DNA of 64,000 nt. Source: Enterobacter vonholyi. GTDB taxonomy: Bacteria; Pseudomonadota; Gammaproteobacteria; Enterobacterales; Enterobacteriaceae. Where the stretch lies: NCBI RefSeq assembly GCF_008364555.1, contig NZ_VTUC01000002.1, positions 124,001 through 188,000 on the forward strand. The letters run 5' to 3'. A program made the position numbers and the translations under genes. Shown piece by piece: positions 26,414 to 39,096 of this stretch (the stretch's first letter is position 1; each line of letters opens with the position of its first letter). The notes beneath the pieces are model-generated. The model was not told the DNA's origin and did no database searches. It was given only the letters and a program-made list of their open reading frames with translations.

Positions 26414-27429
26414 GCGGCAAACCTGCGCGGAAAGAGCGTGGCGTGGCGCTACTGGTGGTCCTGATCCTGCTGGTGATGATGTCCGCCCTGGCGGCGAAAA
26501 TCAGTCAGCAGTTCTGCCGCCACCTGCAAAAAACGCATTATCAGGTCAGCCAGCAGACGCTGCGCTGGGCCATTGCCCGTCAACAGAAGGTACTGGAAAA
26601 CGTATTGCAGAAAGCGGCCAGTTCAGAAGGGGCGGGGCTGTCGCCGCGAGGTGACTGGGCACAGCCGATGGAAACCCATGGAGATAATTACACCGTGGTG
26701 AGTCAGGTGGAGGATGCCCGGACCTGCTTTAACGTCAATAGTCTGCTGGCCGTTGATGCGGCGCCAGCGGCCCCGGCCGACGCCACTGCGCTGCCGGAAA
26801 AACCGGTCAAAGAGCAGATTGTCGAACAGCTGCTGGCAGAAAGCGGAGTCGGTACGCTGGCGGCAGAAGAGATTTACCAGCAACTGGTGGATTATCTTGA
26901 CGCCGACGACGTGACGGCGAAACAGGGCCAGGAGGCCGATGCCTGGGCGAGCGTGACGCCCGCCCGTGGTCCGGCGAATCAAATGATGCGCACCATCAAT
27001 GAAATCAGACTGCTGCCCGCCTTTCCGCAGGCCGCATGGCCGAAGGTCAGCAAACTGCTGTGCGCCTTGCCGGATACGGATGGCACCATAAATGTGAATA
27101 CCTTAACACGAGAACAGTCGCCGCTGCTGGCGGCGGTTTTTACCGGCGTGTTAAGCACGGACGATGCTGCCCGCCTGATCGATTCACGCCCGGAAGAGGG
27201 CTGGGAGTCGCTGGAGGCATTCAGCAAAGTGCTGGAGAGCAACTATCCGCAGACCAAAGATATCCTGGCGCAGATTCAGGACAGGGTTGCGGTCAACAGT
27301 CGCTATTTTCGGGTGGATACCACCGGCAATACCGATGATTTAACGCTGCGCGTCGTCAGCCAGCTTCACGTTGACAGTGAGGCGGGCAAGGTCGTTACCT
27401 GGCAACGCCGCTACCGAATGGTTGAATAA
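26410..27429 (+). CDS. gspK: Minor pseudopilin GspK (tip subunit)
   Basis: Large minor pseudopilin, 339 residues, thought to cap the pseudopilus tip. The prepilin motif ERG/VALLVVLILLVMMSALAA lacks Glu at +5, which is normal for GspK. It contains the inserted all-alpha domain and helix-hairpin-helix-like INVNTLTREQSPLLAAV. It has the expected R-rich C-terminus WQRRYRMVE. Twelve bases separate it from gspL. Confidence 0.94.
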   Translation: MSGKPARKERGVALLVVLILLVMMSALAAKISQQFCRHLQKTHYQVSQQTLRWAIARQQKVLENVLQKAASSEGAGLSPRGDWAQPMETHGDNYTVVSQVEDARTCFNVNSLLAVDAAPAAPADATALPEKPVKEQIVEQLLAESGVGTLAAEEIYQQLVDYLDADDVTAKQGQEADAWASVTPARGPANQMMRTINEIRLLPAFPQAAWPKVSKLLCALPDTDGTINVNTLTREQSPLLAAVFTGVLSTDDAARLIDSRPEEGWESLEAFSKVLESNYPQTKDILAQIQDRVAVNSRYFRVDTTGNTDDLTLRVVSQLHVDSEAGKVVTWQRRYRMVE

Positions 27430-27441
27430 GATAAGTAGAAG

Positions 27442-28590
27442 ATGATGAAAAAGGTGCTTTTTATTCGTCCCGATACCCGTGAGGACGGCAAAATTTGGTG
27501 GTGTGAATCCGGTAACGATCGGGTGGAATATCTGACGGGCTGGAGCGCACTGAGCGAACTTTCCTGCCATCCGCTTTCTCAGCAGGTGTGCCTTTTGCTG
27601 CCGGCGAGCGAGACGATTTTTCGTCATTTTACCCTGCCGAAAAAAGGACTTTCAGCCCAGACGGCGCAGTTCTCGTGGATGGCGGAAGAGACATTGCTCG
27701 GCGAGGTGGAGACGCTGCACTGGACGGTGCTGAACAAAAAGGGGCCAGAAGTGGATGCCGTGGCCATCGACGCTGAACGTCTGCGCCACTGGCTTGAGCT
27801 GTTCGCTCAGGCGGGGCTCACGGTGATCCAGGCGCTGCCGGATGCCTGGCTGCTGCCGGTGAGCGAAGGGGGCACTACGCTGGTGAGCCTGGAAGAGAGC
27901 TACTGGCTGCGTTTTTCTCCCAGCAGCGCTGGCGAAGCCGATGCGGTCCTGCTGCCGCTGCTGTTGAGTAAATGCCCGACGGGTGAGGTGTGCTGCTATG
28001 GCGATGCGCCGCAGGAGGTGCAGGTGGATGAACTGCTGGCGTGGCAGCATCCGCTGGTGTTGATCCAGCCCCAGTGGCAGGGCTGTCGTATCAACATGCT
28101 GCACGGGGAGTTTTCCGGGCGCAGCGCCAGCGGTCCGCGTTTTCGCCACGCGAAAACGGCCCTCGTTGCGGCGGCGCTGGTTTGCGTCGGCCTGCTGATC
28201 GGCCCCCGCGTTGGTATGGCGGTGATGCTCACTCACCAGCAAAACGAGATCCACCGCGAGATGACCACCGTAGCGCAGCACTATTTCCCGACCCTGCGCC
28301 AGACCAGCAACCTGAAATACTACGTCGGGCAGAATATCAGCAAGGCTAAGAAAGGGGTCTTCCTGCAGCTCGAAGCGCTGAATCAAATCAAGCAGTCACT
28401 GCCGTCTCTGGAGATCAATAACGTGGAATATGACGAAACGCAAAATCAGCTGACGTTGAATGTGAAATCCATGGATAAACAGACCCTGCAGGATTTTGTC
28501 GCCCGCAGCGCCGATACCTTTGAATTTGCGATGCAGCCGATTTCCGGCGAGGCGCCTTATACCGCCATTATTACCGGGAGCTATAAATGA
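27442..28590 (+). CDS. gspL: Type II secretion platform protein GspL
   Basis: A 382-residue bitopic protein that recruits GspE to the membrane. The cytoplasmic actin-like domain occupies about 1-230; the membrane helix is about 238-260 (TALVAAALVCVGLLIGPRVG), followed by a periplasmic ferredoxin-like domain. Two Met codons open the gene (27442, 27445). The stop overlaps gspM by four bases. Confidence 0.93.
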   Translation: MMKKVLFIRPDTREDGKIWWCESGNDRVEYLTGWSALSELSCHPLSQQVCLLLPASETIFRHFTLPKKGLSAQTAQFSWMAEETLLGEVETLHWTVLNKKGPEVDAVAIDAERLRHWLELFAQAGLTVIQALPDAWLLPVSEGGTTLVSLEESYWLRFSPSSAGEADAVLLPLLLSKCPTGEVCCYGDAPQEVQVDELLAWQHPLVLIQPQWQGCRINMLHGEFSGRSASGPRFRHAKTALVAAALVCVGLLIGPRVGMAVMLTHQQNEIHREMTTVAQHYFPTLRQTSNLKYYVGQNISKAKKGVFLQLEALNQIKQSLPSLEINNVEYDETQNQLTLNVKSMDKQTLQDFVARSADTFEFAMQPISGEAPYTAIITGSYK

Positions 28591-29072
28591 AAACGCAAAT
28601 AGCCCAGTTAAAAAAACGTTGGCAAAATTATAGTCCACGCGAGCGTAATTTATTTAAACTCTGCGGCGGGGCACTCTGCTGTGCGATGGTTTATTACGGC
28701 GCGATGATGCCGCTCGATACTCTGATCAAAAATAACGAGGCCGTGTTATTTAAGCAGAAGCAGACGCTGAACTGGATGCGCCAGGAAATTGATAAAAACC
28801 ATCTCCAGTCCAGAATAGTCAATACCCCGAATCCGCGCAGCGTGGTGGAAGAAAGTGCCAAAGTCGTGCACGTCGCGTTGACAGACGTGCGTCAGGAAGA
28901 GCAGTCGCTAACCTTTGTTGTCGAACGCGTCAACATTTCTGCCCTGCAAAACTGGCTGCGTGAGATGAACGTCTCTTCCGGTATACATCTGGAAAAACTC
29001 GCGTTAACGCCGGTGGATCGTCAGAGTGAGGTGAAAGCGCACATTACGCTGAGCTGGGCGAAAAGCGCATGA
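28587..29072 (+). CDS. gspM: Type II secretion platform protein GspM
   Basis: A 161-residue partner of GspL: short cytoplasmic N-terminus (WQNYSPRERNLF), membrane helix about 25-42 (LCGGALCCAMVYYGAMM), periplasmic ferredoxin-like domain. It overlaps gspO by four bases. No gspN lies between gspM and gspO, as in several enterobacterial systems. Confidence 0.92.
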   Translation: MKTQIAQLKKRWQNYSPRERNLFKLCGGALCCAMVYYGAMMPLDTLIKNNEAVLFKQKQTLNWMRQEIDKNHLQSRIVNTPNPRSVVEESAKVVHVALTDVRQEEQSLTFVVERVNISALQNWLREMNVSSGIHLEKLALTPVDRQSEVKAHITLSWAKSA

Positions 29073-29866
29073 ACCTGCTAATGCTGTTGCAGCAAGCGAA
29101 TCTGCCGGGACTATGCGTGATGAGCGGAGCGCTGGGGGCAATCCTCGGCAGTTTCCTGGGCGTAGTCGGGGAGCGTATTCCGCCGCTGGTAATGGAAGAA
29201 GAGGGGGCAGGCAATCTGCTGTTTCCCGCCTCTCACTGCCCGGAATGCCACCATACCCTGAGCGCGTGGGAAAATATTCCCATCATTAGCTGGTGTGCGC
29301 TGCGCGGTCGCTGCCGTCACTGCCATAGCGCGATTCCGCTGCGGCTGCTGCTGGTGGAAGTCTGTAGCGCTGCCTTTTTCGCCGCCAGCGCCGCGCTGGC
29401 ACCGTCGTTTTCGGCGCTAATCGCGCTGTGGGTGATGTGGAGTTTTCTGCTGCCGCTGGCGGTGATCGATGCGCGCCATATGCTGCTGCCGGACTGCCTG
29501 ACCCAGCCGCTGCTGTGGACGGGGCTGATGTTCCATGCCCTGTTCCGGACGCTACCGCTGACCGATGCTATCTTTGGCGCGGTGGCGGGGTATCTGTCGC
29601 TCTGGCTGGTTTACTGGGCATTCCGTCTGCTGACCGGTCGGGAAGGGTTAGGCTATGGTGATTTTAAGCTGCTGGCAGCGCTAGGCGCGTGGTGCGGATG
29701 GCAGGCGTTACCCTCTATTTTGCTGATCGCGGCGCTGGGGGGTATTATTATGCATTGCCTGTTAAAACCCTTTGAGAATAAAAATAACCTTATTTCCTTT
29801 GGCCCATACATTGCGTTTTCCGGGCTGGCTGTATTTATTTCTCAAATCCCCTATCTCATCTTTTAA
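29069..29866 (+). CDS. gspO: Prepilin leader peptidase/N-methyltransferase GspO
   Basis: Inner-membrane aspartic protease that cleaves and N-methylates GspG-K. It has 265 residues and about eight helices. The cytoplasmic zinc-binding cysteines are visible (CPECHHTL...WCALRGRCRHC). The two catalytic aspartates lie in VIDARHMLLPD and the GYGDFKLL (GxGD) motif. Last gene of gspC-O. Confidence 0.96.
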   Translation: MNLLMLLQQANLPGLCVMSGALGAILGSFLGVVGERIPPLVMEEEGAGNLLFPASHCPECHHTLSAWENIPIISWCALRGRCRHCHSAIPLRLLLVEVCSAAFFAASAALAPSFSALIALWVMWSFLLPLAVIDARHMLLPDCLTQPLLWTGLMFHALFRTLPLTDAIFGAVAGYLSLWLVYWAFRLLTGREGLGYGDFKLLAALGAWCGWQALPSILLIAALGGIIMHCLLKPFENKNNLISFGPYIAFSGLAVFISQIPYLIF

Positions 29867-32894
<3,028 letters not shown>

Positions 32895-32911
32895 GCCACT
32901 GCTATAACGAT

Positions 32912-32970
32912 GCGGGTAAGAAATTTGCCCGCTATTACGGTCCACGTCCCGAGACGGACGTGGGCCGTAA
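32912..32970 (+). terminator. Hairpins downstream of chiA
   Basis: A 15-bp stem with one T-G pair (TTACGG-T-CCACGTCC at 32935-32949 and GGACGTGG-G-CCGTAA at 32956-32970) follows a shorter hairpin (gcggg...cccgc, about 32912-32932). No T-run follows, so it may be a processing or stabilising structure instead of an intrinsic terminator. Confidence 0.5.
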
Positions 32971-33026
32971 ATCAGGAAAAGAGTAATAACCGCGTAAGGA
33001 GACAATGAAAAAGAGCCGGACTGAAA

Positions 33027-33476
33027 ATGAAAACGTTATTTTTATTGTTGCTGGTAATAAGCCATAGCGTCTTTGCCAACTGCTGGGATAAAGCCGCCAG
33101 TTATTATCATGTGGATCCTTATCTGTTATATGCCATTGCTAATGTTGAATCGGGAATGAATCCGAATGCGATTGGACTGAATCACGATGGCACGCGTGAT
33201 GTCGGCCTTATGCAGATTAACAGTTCACATTTTTCCGAGCTGGAGCGAAAAGGCATTAATGAGTACCGATTAATTACCGAGCCCTGCACCTCGATTATGG
33301 TTGGCGCATCGATATTATCCGGAATGATTAAAATTTATGGCTATAACTGGGAGGCGGTCGGCGCCTATAACGCGGGCCTGAGAAAAGAGAATTTCGCGCA
33401 GCGCATGGTCTATGCCCGTAAGGTCTGGAATAAATATCAGAAGTTAAAACGTAGCACCCGCACCCATTATTATTGA
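33027..33476 (+). CDS. IagB/IpgF-like lytic transglycosylase
   Basis: A 149-residue exported lysozyme-fold enzyme that cleaves peptidoglycan glycan strands. Signal peptide about 1-17 (HSVFA), SLT domain with the catalytic Glu at residue 41 (ANVESGMNP), GLMQINS, and GAYNAGL near the end. Proteins of this family usually accompany type III secretion or type IV conjugation systems and open the wall locally. Here it sits between two chitinase genes of a type II locus. An alternative is a role in chitin oligomer cleavage. Confidence 0.92.
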   Translation: MKTLFLLLLVISHSVFANCWDKAASYYHVDPYLLYAIANVESGMNPNAIGLNHDGTRDVGLMQINSSHFSELERKGINEYRLITEPCTSIMVGASILSGMIKIYGYNWEAVGAYNAGLRKENFAQRMVYARKVWNKYQKLKRSTRTHYY

Positions 33477-33488
33477 TTTTTGTTTTTT

Positions 33489-33512
33489 GAAGAGTACCGA
33501 ATGGTGTTCTTC
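33489..33512 (+). other. Hairpin after the transglycosylase gene
   Basis: A 10-bp stem with two G-U pairs (GAAGAGTACC, loop GAAT, GGTGTTCTTC). It has no downstream T-run, so it may be only a weak terminator. The following bases to 33600 are strongly AT-rich. Confidence 0.35.
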
Positions 33513-33615
33513 ATAAAACGAAAACTGCTCCCGGGTTTATTTATTAAATGATTAATAAATAAACCGCGAAAATTAACTTTTATTGACCCTTAATATAATT
33601 AAGAGGACTAGTGAC

Positions 33616-35436
33616 ATGAACAAAAGGACATTACTCAGTGTTCTTATCGCGGGCGCATGCGTTGCACCGTTTATGGCTCAGGCAACCCTGCTGCAGGCCA
33701 GCAGCGAACCTTACACCGTTAAGGCCAGCGATCTGCAGAAGAAAGAGCAGGAGTTGACCAACTTCCCGCTTATGGCTTCAGTGAAGTCAACCATCCGCAC
33801 GCTGGACAACAGCCTGGTGGAACAAATTGAGCCGGGTAAATCGACAAACCCGGAAAACGTCAAGCGCGTGGAAGGGATTATCAAGGCCAGCGACTGGGAC
33901 TATCTCTTCCCACTGCGTGCGCCGGAATATACTTACAGCAACTTCCTGAAAGCGGTCGGTAAATTCCCTGCACTGTGCCAGACCTATACCGATGGTCGTA
34001 ACAGCGATGCCATCTGCCGTAAGTCTCTGGCAACCATGTTCGCGCACTTCGCGCAGGAAACCGGAGGCCACGAGTCCTGGCGTCCGGAACCCGAGTGGCG
34101 TCAGGCACTGGTCTACGTGCGTGAGATGGGCTGGAGCGAAGGTCAGAAGGGCGGCTACAACGGTGAATGTAACCCGGATGTCTGGCAGGGTCAGACCTGG
34201 CCGTGCGGTAAAGACAAAGATGGCGATTTCGTTAGCTACTTTGGTCGCGGTGCGAAACAGCTCTCCTATAACTACAACTACGGCCCGTTCTCTGAAGCGA
34301 TGTACGGCGACGTACGTGTACTGCTGGACAAACCTGAGCTGGTGGCGGACACCTGGCTGAACCTTGCTTCCGCGATCTTCTTCTTCGCCTACCCGCAGCC
34401 GCCAAAACCGAGCATGCTGCAGGTTATCGACGGCACATGGCAGCCGAACGATCACGATAAGGCGAATGGTCTGGTACCAGGCTTCGGCGTGACCACGCAG
34501 ATCATCAACGGCGGCGTAGAGTGTGGCGGCCCGACTGAGATCGCCCAGTCTCAAAACCGTATCAAATATTACAAAGAGTTCGCCAACTACCTGAAAGTAC
34601 CAGTTCCTTCTAACGAAGTGCTGGGCTGTGCCAACATGAAACAGTTCGACGAAGGCGGTGCCGGCGCGCTGAAGATCTACTGGGAACAGGACTGGGGATG
34701 GAGTGCGGATACTCCATCAGGCCAGACCTATTCTTGCCAGCTGGTGGGTTACCAGACGCCATTCAGCGCCTTTAAAGAGGGGGACTACACCAAATGCGTG
34801 AAGCATTACTTCAATGTGAACGTGGTGGGTGAAGACGGGACTTCCGACGGCGGTAACGTCACGCCAACCCCGGCGCCAACACCTACCCCGACCCCTGTCG
34901 ACCCAACGGACGAAGGCAACACCACGCCGGTGCCAGACGATAATACTCCAGCGCCTGTAAACCATGCGCCAGTAGCAAAAATCTCCGGCCCGGTGGGAGC
35001 GGTTGAAGCGGGTAAATCAGTTTCTCTGAACGCGTCTGGCTCGACTGACGAAGACGGTAACCACCTGACTTATACCTGGACGGCTCCGAACGGCCAGACC
35101 GTAAGCGGCGAAGATAAAGCGATTATTACCTTCAATGCGCCAGACGTGGCAGCGGCGACGCAGTACCAGATCAACCTGACCGTCAGTGACGGCGAGCTGA
35201 GCAGCAGCACCAGCTATACGCTGAACGTACAGCCGAAACAGGCCAGCGGCGGCCAGACCGGGACTTACCCGACCTGGACGTCCAAAACCAAATGGAAAGC
35301 AGGCGATATCGTTAACAACCGCGGCCAGCTGTTCCAGTGCAAACCTTACCCATACAGCGGCTGGTGCAATAACGCGCCATCCTACTACGAGCCTGGTAAA
35401 GGGATTGCATGGCAGGACGCGTGGACTGCGCTGTAA
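33616..35436 (+). CDS. Secreted GH19 chitinase with PKD and chitin-binding domains
   Basis: A 606-residue exported chitinase. The start at ATG 33616 is chosen because aagagga lies ten bases upstream and a Sec signal peptide begins there ([23 protein letters not shown]); the in-frame TTG at 33583 is unlikely. The GH19 catalytic domain covers about 70-400, with [10 protein letters not shown] (E148 and E153 as candidate catalytic acids) and the downstream [17 protein letters not shown] Pro/Thr linker (from about 416) containing one TDEGNT unit leads into a PKD-like domain (449-540) and a CBM5/12-like module (549-606). Its mechanism (inverting) complements the retaining GH18 enzyme upstream. Confidence 0.94.
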   Translation: MNKRTLLSVLIAGACVAPFMAQATLLQASSEPYTVKASDLQKKEQELTNFPLMASVKSTIRTLDNSLVEQIEPGKSTNPENVKRVEGIIKASDWDYLFPLRAPEYTYSNFLKAVGKFPALCQTYTDGRNSDAICRKSLATMFAHFAQETGGHESWRPEPEWRQALVYVREMGWSEGQKGGYNGECNPDVWQGQTWPCGKDKDGDFVSYFGRGAKQLSYNYNYGPFSEAMYGDVRVLLDKPELVADTWLNLASAIFFFAYPQPPKPSMLQVIDGTWQPNDHDKANGLVPGFGVTTQIINGGVECGGPTEIAQSQNRIKYYKEFANYLKVPVPSNEVLGCANMKQFDEGGAGALKIYWEQDWGWSADTPSGQTYSCQLVGYQTPFSAFKEGDYTKCVKHYFNVNVVGEDGTSDGGNVTPTPAPTPTPTPVDPTDEGNTTPVPDDNTPAPVNHAPVAKISGPVGAVEAGKSVSLNASGSTDEDGNHLTYTWTAPNGQTVSGEDKAIITFNAPDVAAATQYQINLTVSDGELSSSTSYTLNVQPKQASGGQTGTYPTWTSKTKWKAGDIVNNRGQLFQCKPYPYSGWCNNAPSYYEPGKGIAWQDAWTAL

Positions 35437-35452
35437 TCAGCAAAATGACAAA

Positions 35453-35479
35453 CGGCAACCTTCGGGTTGCCGCTTTTTT
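35453..35479 (+). terminator. Rho-independent terminator after the GH19 chitinase
   Basis: An 8-bp stem with a TTCG tetraloop (CGGCAACC TTCG GGTTGCCG) followed by cTTTTTT. It ends the accessory block just before convergent ybjS. Confidence 0.93.
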
Positions 35480-35503
35480 CATCGTAAAAATGCCGGACCC
35501 AAT

Positions 35504-36517
35504 CTACCGAGGAAGTTTCCCGTGATCCCGCAGCCACGCCGCGGTGCGCATAATCCCTTCATCCAGCGTCACAATCGGTTTATACCCTAGCTCATTCTCC
35601 GCACGCGAAATATCCAGCGTGAAGTCAAAGTTAAGTTTAGAGACGCCGTAATGCGTCAGCGCAGGCTCTTTGGCTGATTTACTGCCAAAGCGCTCCATGC
35701 TGCGGGCAATCATATCCAGCATTGGATAGGGAACAGAACGGATACGGCAGTCGATCTGCAGCTCGTCAATTAAGCGCTGCACAATGCTGCGCAGCGTGCA
35801 CGGTTCGCCGTTGGTGATGTTGTAGGCGCGACCGGAGGTAAGCTTATCGCAGTCCGGCTGGCTGGCCAGCCACATGGCGTGAACGGCATTTTCGTAATAG
35901 GTCATATCGACCAGCGCATCGCCGCCGCGCGGCAGCAGCACGCTGCCGTAGTGGTGCATCATCTGCGCCAGACGAGGAATAAACACCTTGTCGTGCGGCC
36001 CGAACAGGCTCTGCGGACGCAGGACCGTAAAGCGGGTATGCGGGTTTGACTGCGCCAGCAGGTCGATGACCTCTTCGCTGGCCGCCTTGCTGCGGGCAAA
36101 CTCGCAGGCAAAGCGAGCAGGGCGGAAATCTTCCTGCACGTCACGATGGTGGTGATAGTCGAAATAGAGTGACGGTGACGAGATATGAATAAAGTTACGC
36201 ACGCCCCAGGCAACGGCCCATTCACCCAGACGGCGGGTAGCCCGCACGTTGGCGAGATCGAAGGCTTCCTGGGTTCCCCACGGGGAGGTAAAACTGGAGC
36301 AGTGCCACAGCGTGTCGATACCGGCGAGCATCATTTTCGCCTGCGAGGAGACCAGCTCCGTCAGGTCGGCATGGACGAACTCTGCGCCCATTTTTTGCAG
36401 CAGTTTTCCCATCGCTTCGTTGCGACCGGTAGCCCTGACGCTGATGCCCTTGTTGCGCAGAAATTCGACCGCATTTCGGCCTAAGCCGCTGGTCGCCCCG
36501 GTAACCAGTACCTTCAT
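35504..36517 (-). CDS. ybjS: YbjS family NAD(P)-dependent epimerase/dehydratase-like protein
   Basis: An extended short-chain dehydrogenase (Rossmann) protein of 337 residues. The start is ATG 36517 ([20 protein letters not shown]); the ORF extends upstream to 36736 without support. The nucleotide-binding GxxGxxG variant GATSGLG and the YxxxK-like region (YFDYHHH, SKAASEE) are visible. In E. coli the substrate is unknown. It is the last gene of a minus-strand poxB-ltaE-ybjT-ybjS group. Confidence 0.94.
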   Translation of the reverse strand: MKVLVTGATSGLGRNAVEFLRNKGISVRATGRNEAMGKLLQKMGAEFVHADLTELVSSQAKMMLAGIDTLWHCSSFTSPWGTQEAFDLANVRATRRLGEWAVAWGVRNFIHISSPSLYFDYHHHRDVQEDFRPARFACEFARSKAASEEVIDLLAQSNPHTRFTVLRPQSLFGPHDKVFIPRLAQMMHHYGSVLLPRGGDALVDMTYYENAVHAMWLASQPDCDKLTSGRAYNITNGEPCTLRSIVQRLIDELQIDCRIRSVPYPMLDMIARSMERFGSKSAKEPALTHYGVSKLNFDFTLDISRAENELGYKPIVTLDEGIMRTAAWLRDHGKLPR

Positions 36518-36609
36518 ATCAATCCACTGTGTTGAAAAGAATTTCGTGCGCATTCTTTCGTGAATTACGGCGCTATGCAATGGGAAAGGTGAAAGAAAGA
36601 GAGTTTTAT

Positions 36610-38046
36610 TTAGATCTTTTCCGTCTTTTGTTCTGCCAGTTGCGCAATGCGTTTCGCCATCCCACGGAAGATAAACAGGTGGGCAGGGATCATCAACAAC
36701 CAGTAGAACAGACCCGGCATTCCGTGCGGATGCCACCAGGCGCGCACGTCCAGTTCACGATAATCCCCTTTGTCTTTCAGGGTAAAGCAGAGTCGACCCA
36801 GCCCCGGGGCTTTCATACCGAACAGCAGCGCCAGCTGTTTTTCCGGCTCGACGATGATCACCTTCCAGCTGTCTACCGTGTCGCCCACCGCAAGATACGG
36901 GTTTGCCGGGCGGCCTTTTGCCAGCCTGTGGCCCACCAGCAGGTCCATCGCCCCGCGCGTTTGCCAGAGGATATTACCGAAGAAATACCGATCTTTGCCG
37001 CCAATCTGGTTCACCACTCCCCACAGCGCGGCCAGGCTGGCATTGGTTTTCACCGTGCAGCCCGCCTGTTTCGGGTAATAGCCGTATTCCGGGCGCCAGC
37101 GGGCAAACGCCTGAGCGTCGTAACCCCAGTCGCTGGAGTTCACCAGCTGTTCTTCTTCCTTGAGCGTTTTGCGCACGGCATCGTCAAAGCGGATCAGCTC
37201 CTGGGGAATGAGTGCCCGCAGTTCGCGATCGTCCGCCAGTAAATCGTGCTTCAGCCCCTGGATCAGCGCTTTGGCGGTCGTCGGCGGCACGGAGGTGATC
37301 ACATTCAAAAACCACACCGAAATCCAGCGGGTCGGGAAGGGAATGGGGATCAGCCAGCGGCGGCGGCCGCTGACGCGCATGAAGTGTTCGAACTGCTCCT
37401 GATAGCTCAGCACTTCCGGGCCTGCCGCCTCCAGCACGCGGTGCTGCTCCGCCGGGCGATCCAGCAGGGCTACCAGATAATGCAGCAGGTTCTCCAGCGC
37501 AATCGGCGTGGTGCGCGAACGCACCCAGCGCGGCGGCGTGAGTACCGGCAGGTTGTAGACCATATCGCGCATCACTTCGAAGGCGGCGGAGCCTGCGCCA
37601 ACGATGATCCCGGCGCGCAGTTCGGTGACGGGAATATTGGCGCCGCGCAGGGTCTCAGCCGTTAGCTGGCGGGCACGCAGATGATCGGATTGCTCATGCT
37701 CGGGAGCCTGAAGCGAGCTTAAAAAAATCACCTGCTTAACCGGGGTTTGCAGCAGCGCATCGCGGACGTTCATCGCCACCTGTCGCTCGTGGGCGATGAA
37801 ATCCCCGCCTTCGCCCATGCTGTGCACCAGGTAGTAAAGCGTGTCGACCCCTTCCAGCAGGGCGGGAAGTTCCTTCGGCCAGTTGAGGTCAACGCTGTGG
37901 CAGGTAACGCCAGGCAAACCGAGTTTTTGCAGGCGTTCGGTGTTGCGTGCCGCAGCCAGCACCTGATGTCCCTGCTGGCTTAACGCCGCGGTGAGATGCT
38001 GACCGATATACCCGCTGGCGCCGAGCACCAGAATGCGTTGCGGCAC
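36610..38046 (-). CDS. ybjT: YbjT family NAD(P)-binding SDR protein with DUF2867 domain
   Basis: A 478-residue protein: N-terminal NmrA-like Rossmann domain ([19 protein letters not shown]) and a C-terminal DUF2867 half (WYHPHG-like [13 protein letters not shown]). A hydrophobic C-terminal segment ([15 protein letters not shown]) may touch the membrane. The start is GTG at 38046 with aaggag eight bases upstream. Only 10 bases separate it from ltaE. Confidence 0.93.
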   Translation of the reverse strand: MPQRILVLGASGYIGQHLTAALSQQGHQVLAAARNTERLQKLGLPGVTCHSVDLNWPKELPALLEGVDTLYYLVHSMGEGGDFIAHERQVAMNVRDALLQTPVKQVIFLSSLQAPEHEQSDHLRARQLTAETLRGANIPVTELRAGIIVGAGSAAFEVMRDMVYNLPVLTPPRWVRSRTTPIALENLLHYLVALLDRPAEQHRVLEAAGPEVLSYQEQFEHFMRVSGRRRWLIPIPFPTRWISVWFLNVITSVPPTTAKALIQGLKHDLLADDRELRALIPQELIRFDDAVRKTLKEEEQLVNSSDWGYDAQAFARWRPEYGYYPKQAGCTVKTNASLAALWGVVNQIGGKDRYFFGNILWQTRGAMDLLVGHRLAKGRPANPYLAVGDTVDSWKVIIVEPEKQLALLFGMKAPGLGRLCFTLKDKGDYRELDVRAWWHPHGMPGLFYWLLMIPAHLFIFRGMAKRIAQLAEQKTEKI

Positions 38047-38056
38047 GTGATGCTCC

Positions 38057-39058
38057 TTATCGCTGTAAAAACGCCTGCCAGTGTTTCACCACGTCCGCCA
38101 GCTGTTCGCGGCTCACGTCGAGATGCATGACCAGGCGCACGACAGGAGAGGCGTTGATCAGCACGCCACGTGTTTTCATAAATTCGCCAAGCGCAGCGGC
38201 GCGATCCTCGCCCACTCGGACGAACAGCATGTTGGTGTCGTGGCGCATCACGTCGGCGCCAATCTCGCGCAGCTGCGCCGCCATCCACGCGGCGTTGTCG
38301 TGATCGTTCTTCAGACGCGCCACGTTGTTTTTCAGGGCATACAGCCCGGCAGCCGCCAGAATACCCGCCTGACGCATCCCGCCGCCGGTCATTTTGCGCC
38401 AGCGGTTGGCGCGCTTGATGTAGTCCGTATTGCCAACCAGCAGTGAACCTACAGGCGTGCCCAGTCCTTTTGACAGGCAGATAGTGAACGAGTCGCAGTA
38501 CTGCGTAATCTCTTTCAGCTCGCAGCCATACTCCACTACGGCGTTAAAGATACGCGCGCCGTCCACGTGCAGGGCGAGTTTACGCTCGCGGGTAAATTCC
38601 CACGCCGCCTTCAGGTACTCGCGCGGCAGCACTTTGCCGTTGTGGGTGTTTTCGAGGCTGAGCAGTTTAGTGCGGGCGAAGTGAATATCGTCGGCTTTGA
38701 TTTTCGCCGCGACTTTATCGAGCGGCAGGGAGCCGTCCGGCGCGGCGTCAATCGGCTGCGGCTGAATGCTGCCGAGCACGGCCGCACCGCCGGCTTCGTA
38801 GAGATAGTTATGCGCGCCCTGGCCGACGATATACTCTTCACCTCGCTCGCAGTGGCTGAGCAGCGCGACCAGGTTCGCCTGTGTGCCTGTCGGCATAAAC
38901 AGGGCGGCCTTCTTGCCGCTCAGTTCTGCCGCATAGCGCTGCAGTTCGTTTACCGTCGGATCGTCACCGTAGACGTCGTCCCCGACCGGAGCGGCCATCA
39001 TCTCTTCGAGCATGGCCCGACTCGGGCGGGTAACGGTATCACTGCGTAAATCAATCAT
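38057..39058 (-). CDS. ltaE: Low-specificity L-threonine aldolase LtaE
   Basis: PLP-dependent aldolase splitting L-threonine and L-allo-threonine to glycine and acetaldehyde. It has 333 residues. The PLP-lysine is in [13 protein letters not shown] (near residue 197); the N-terminal [20 protein letters not shown] signature is conserved. It follows poxB after 38 bases on the minus strand. Confidence 0.97.
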   Translation of the reverse strand: MIDLRSDTVTRPSRAMLEEMMAAPVGDDVYGDDPTVNELQRYAAELSGKKAALFMPTGTQANLVALLSHCERGEEYIVGQGAHNYLYEAGGAAVLGSIQPQPIDAAPDGSLPLDKVAAKIKADDIHFARTKLLSLENTHNGKVLPREYLKAAWEFTRERKLALHVDGARIFNAVVEYGCELKEITQYCDSFTICLSKGLGTPVGSLLVGNTDYIKRANRWRKMTGGGMRQAGILAAAGLYALKNNVARLKNDHDNAAWMAAQLREIGADVMRHDTNMLFVRVGEDRAAALGEFMKTRGVLINASPVVRLVMHLDVSREQLADVVKHWQAFLQR

Positions 39059-39096
39059 TTCACATCCCTTTAATTTAAGAGGTCATGCGAAATGTT

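Noticed and set aside
36518..36736. Longer ybjS frame
   Set aside because: The Rossmann fold begins directly at ATG 36517 and the extension overlaps ybjT antisense of no recognised sequence.
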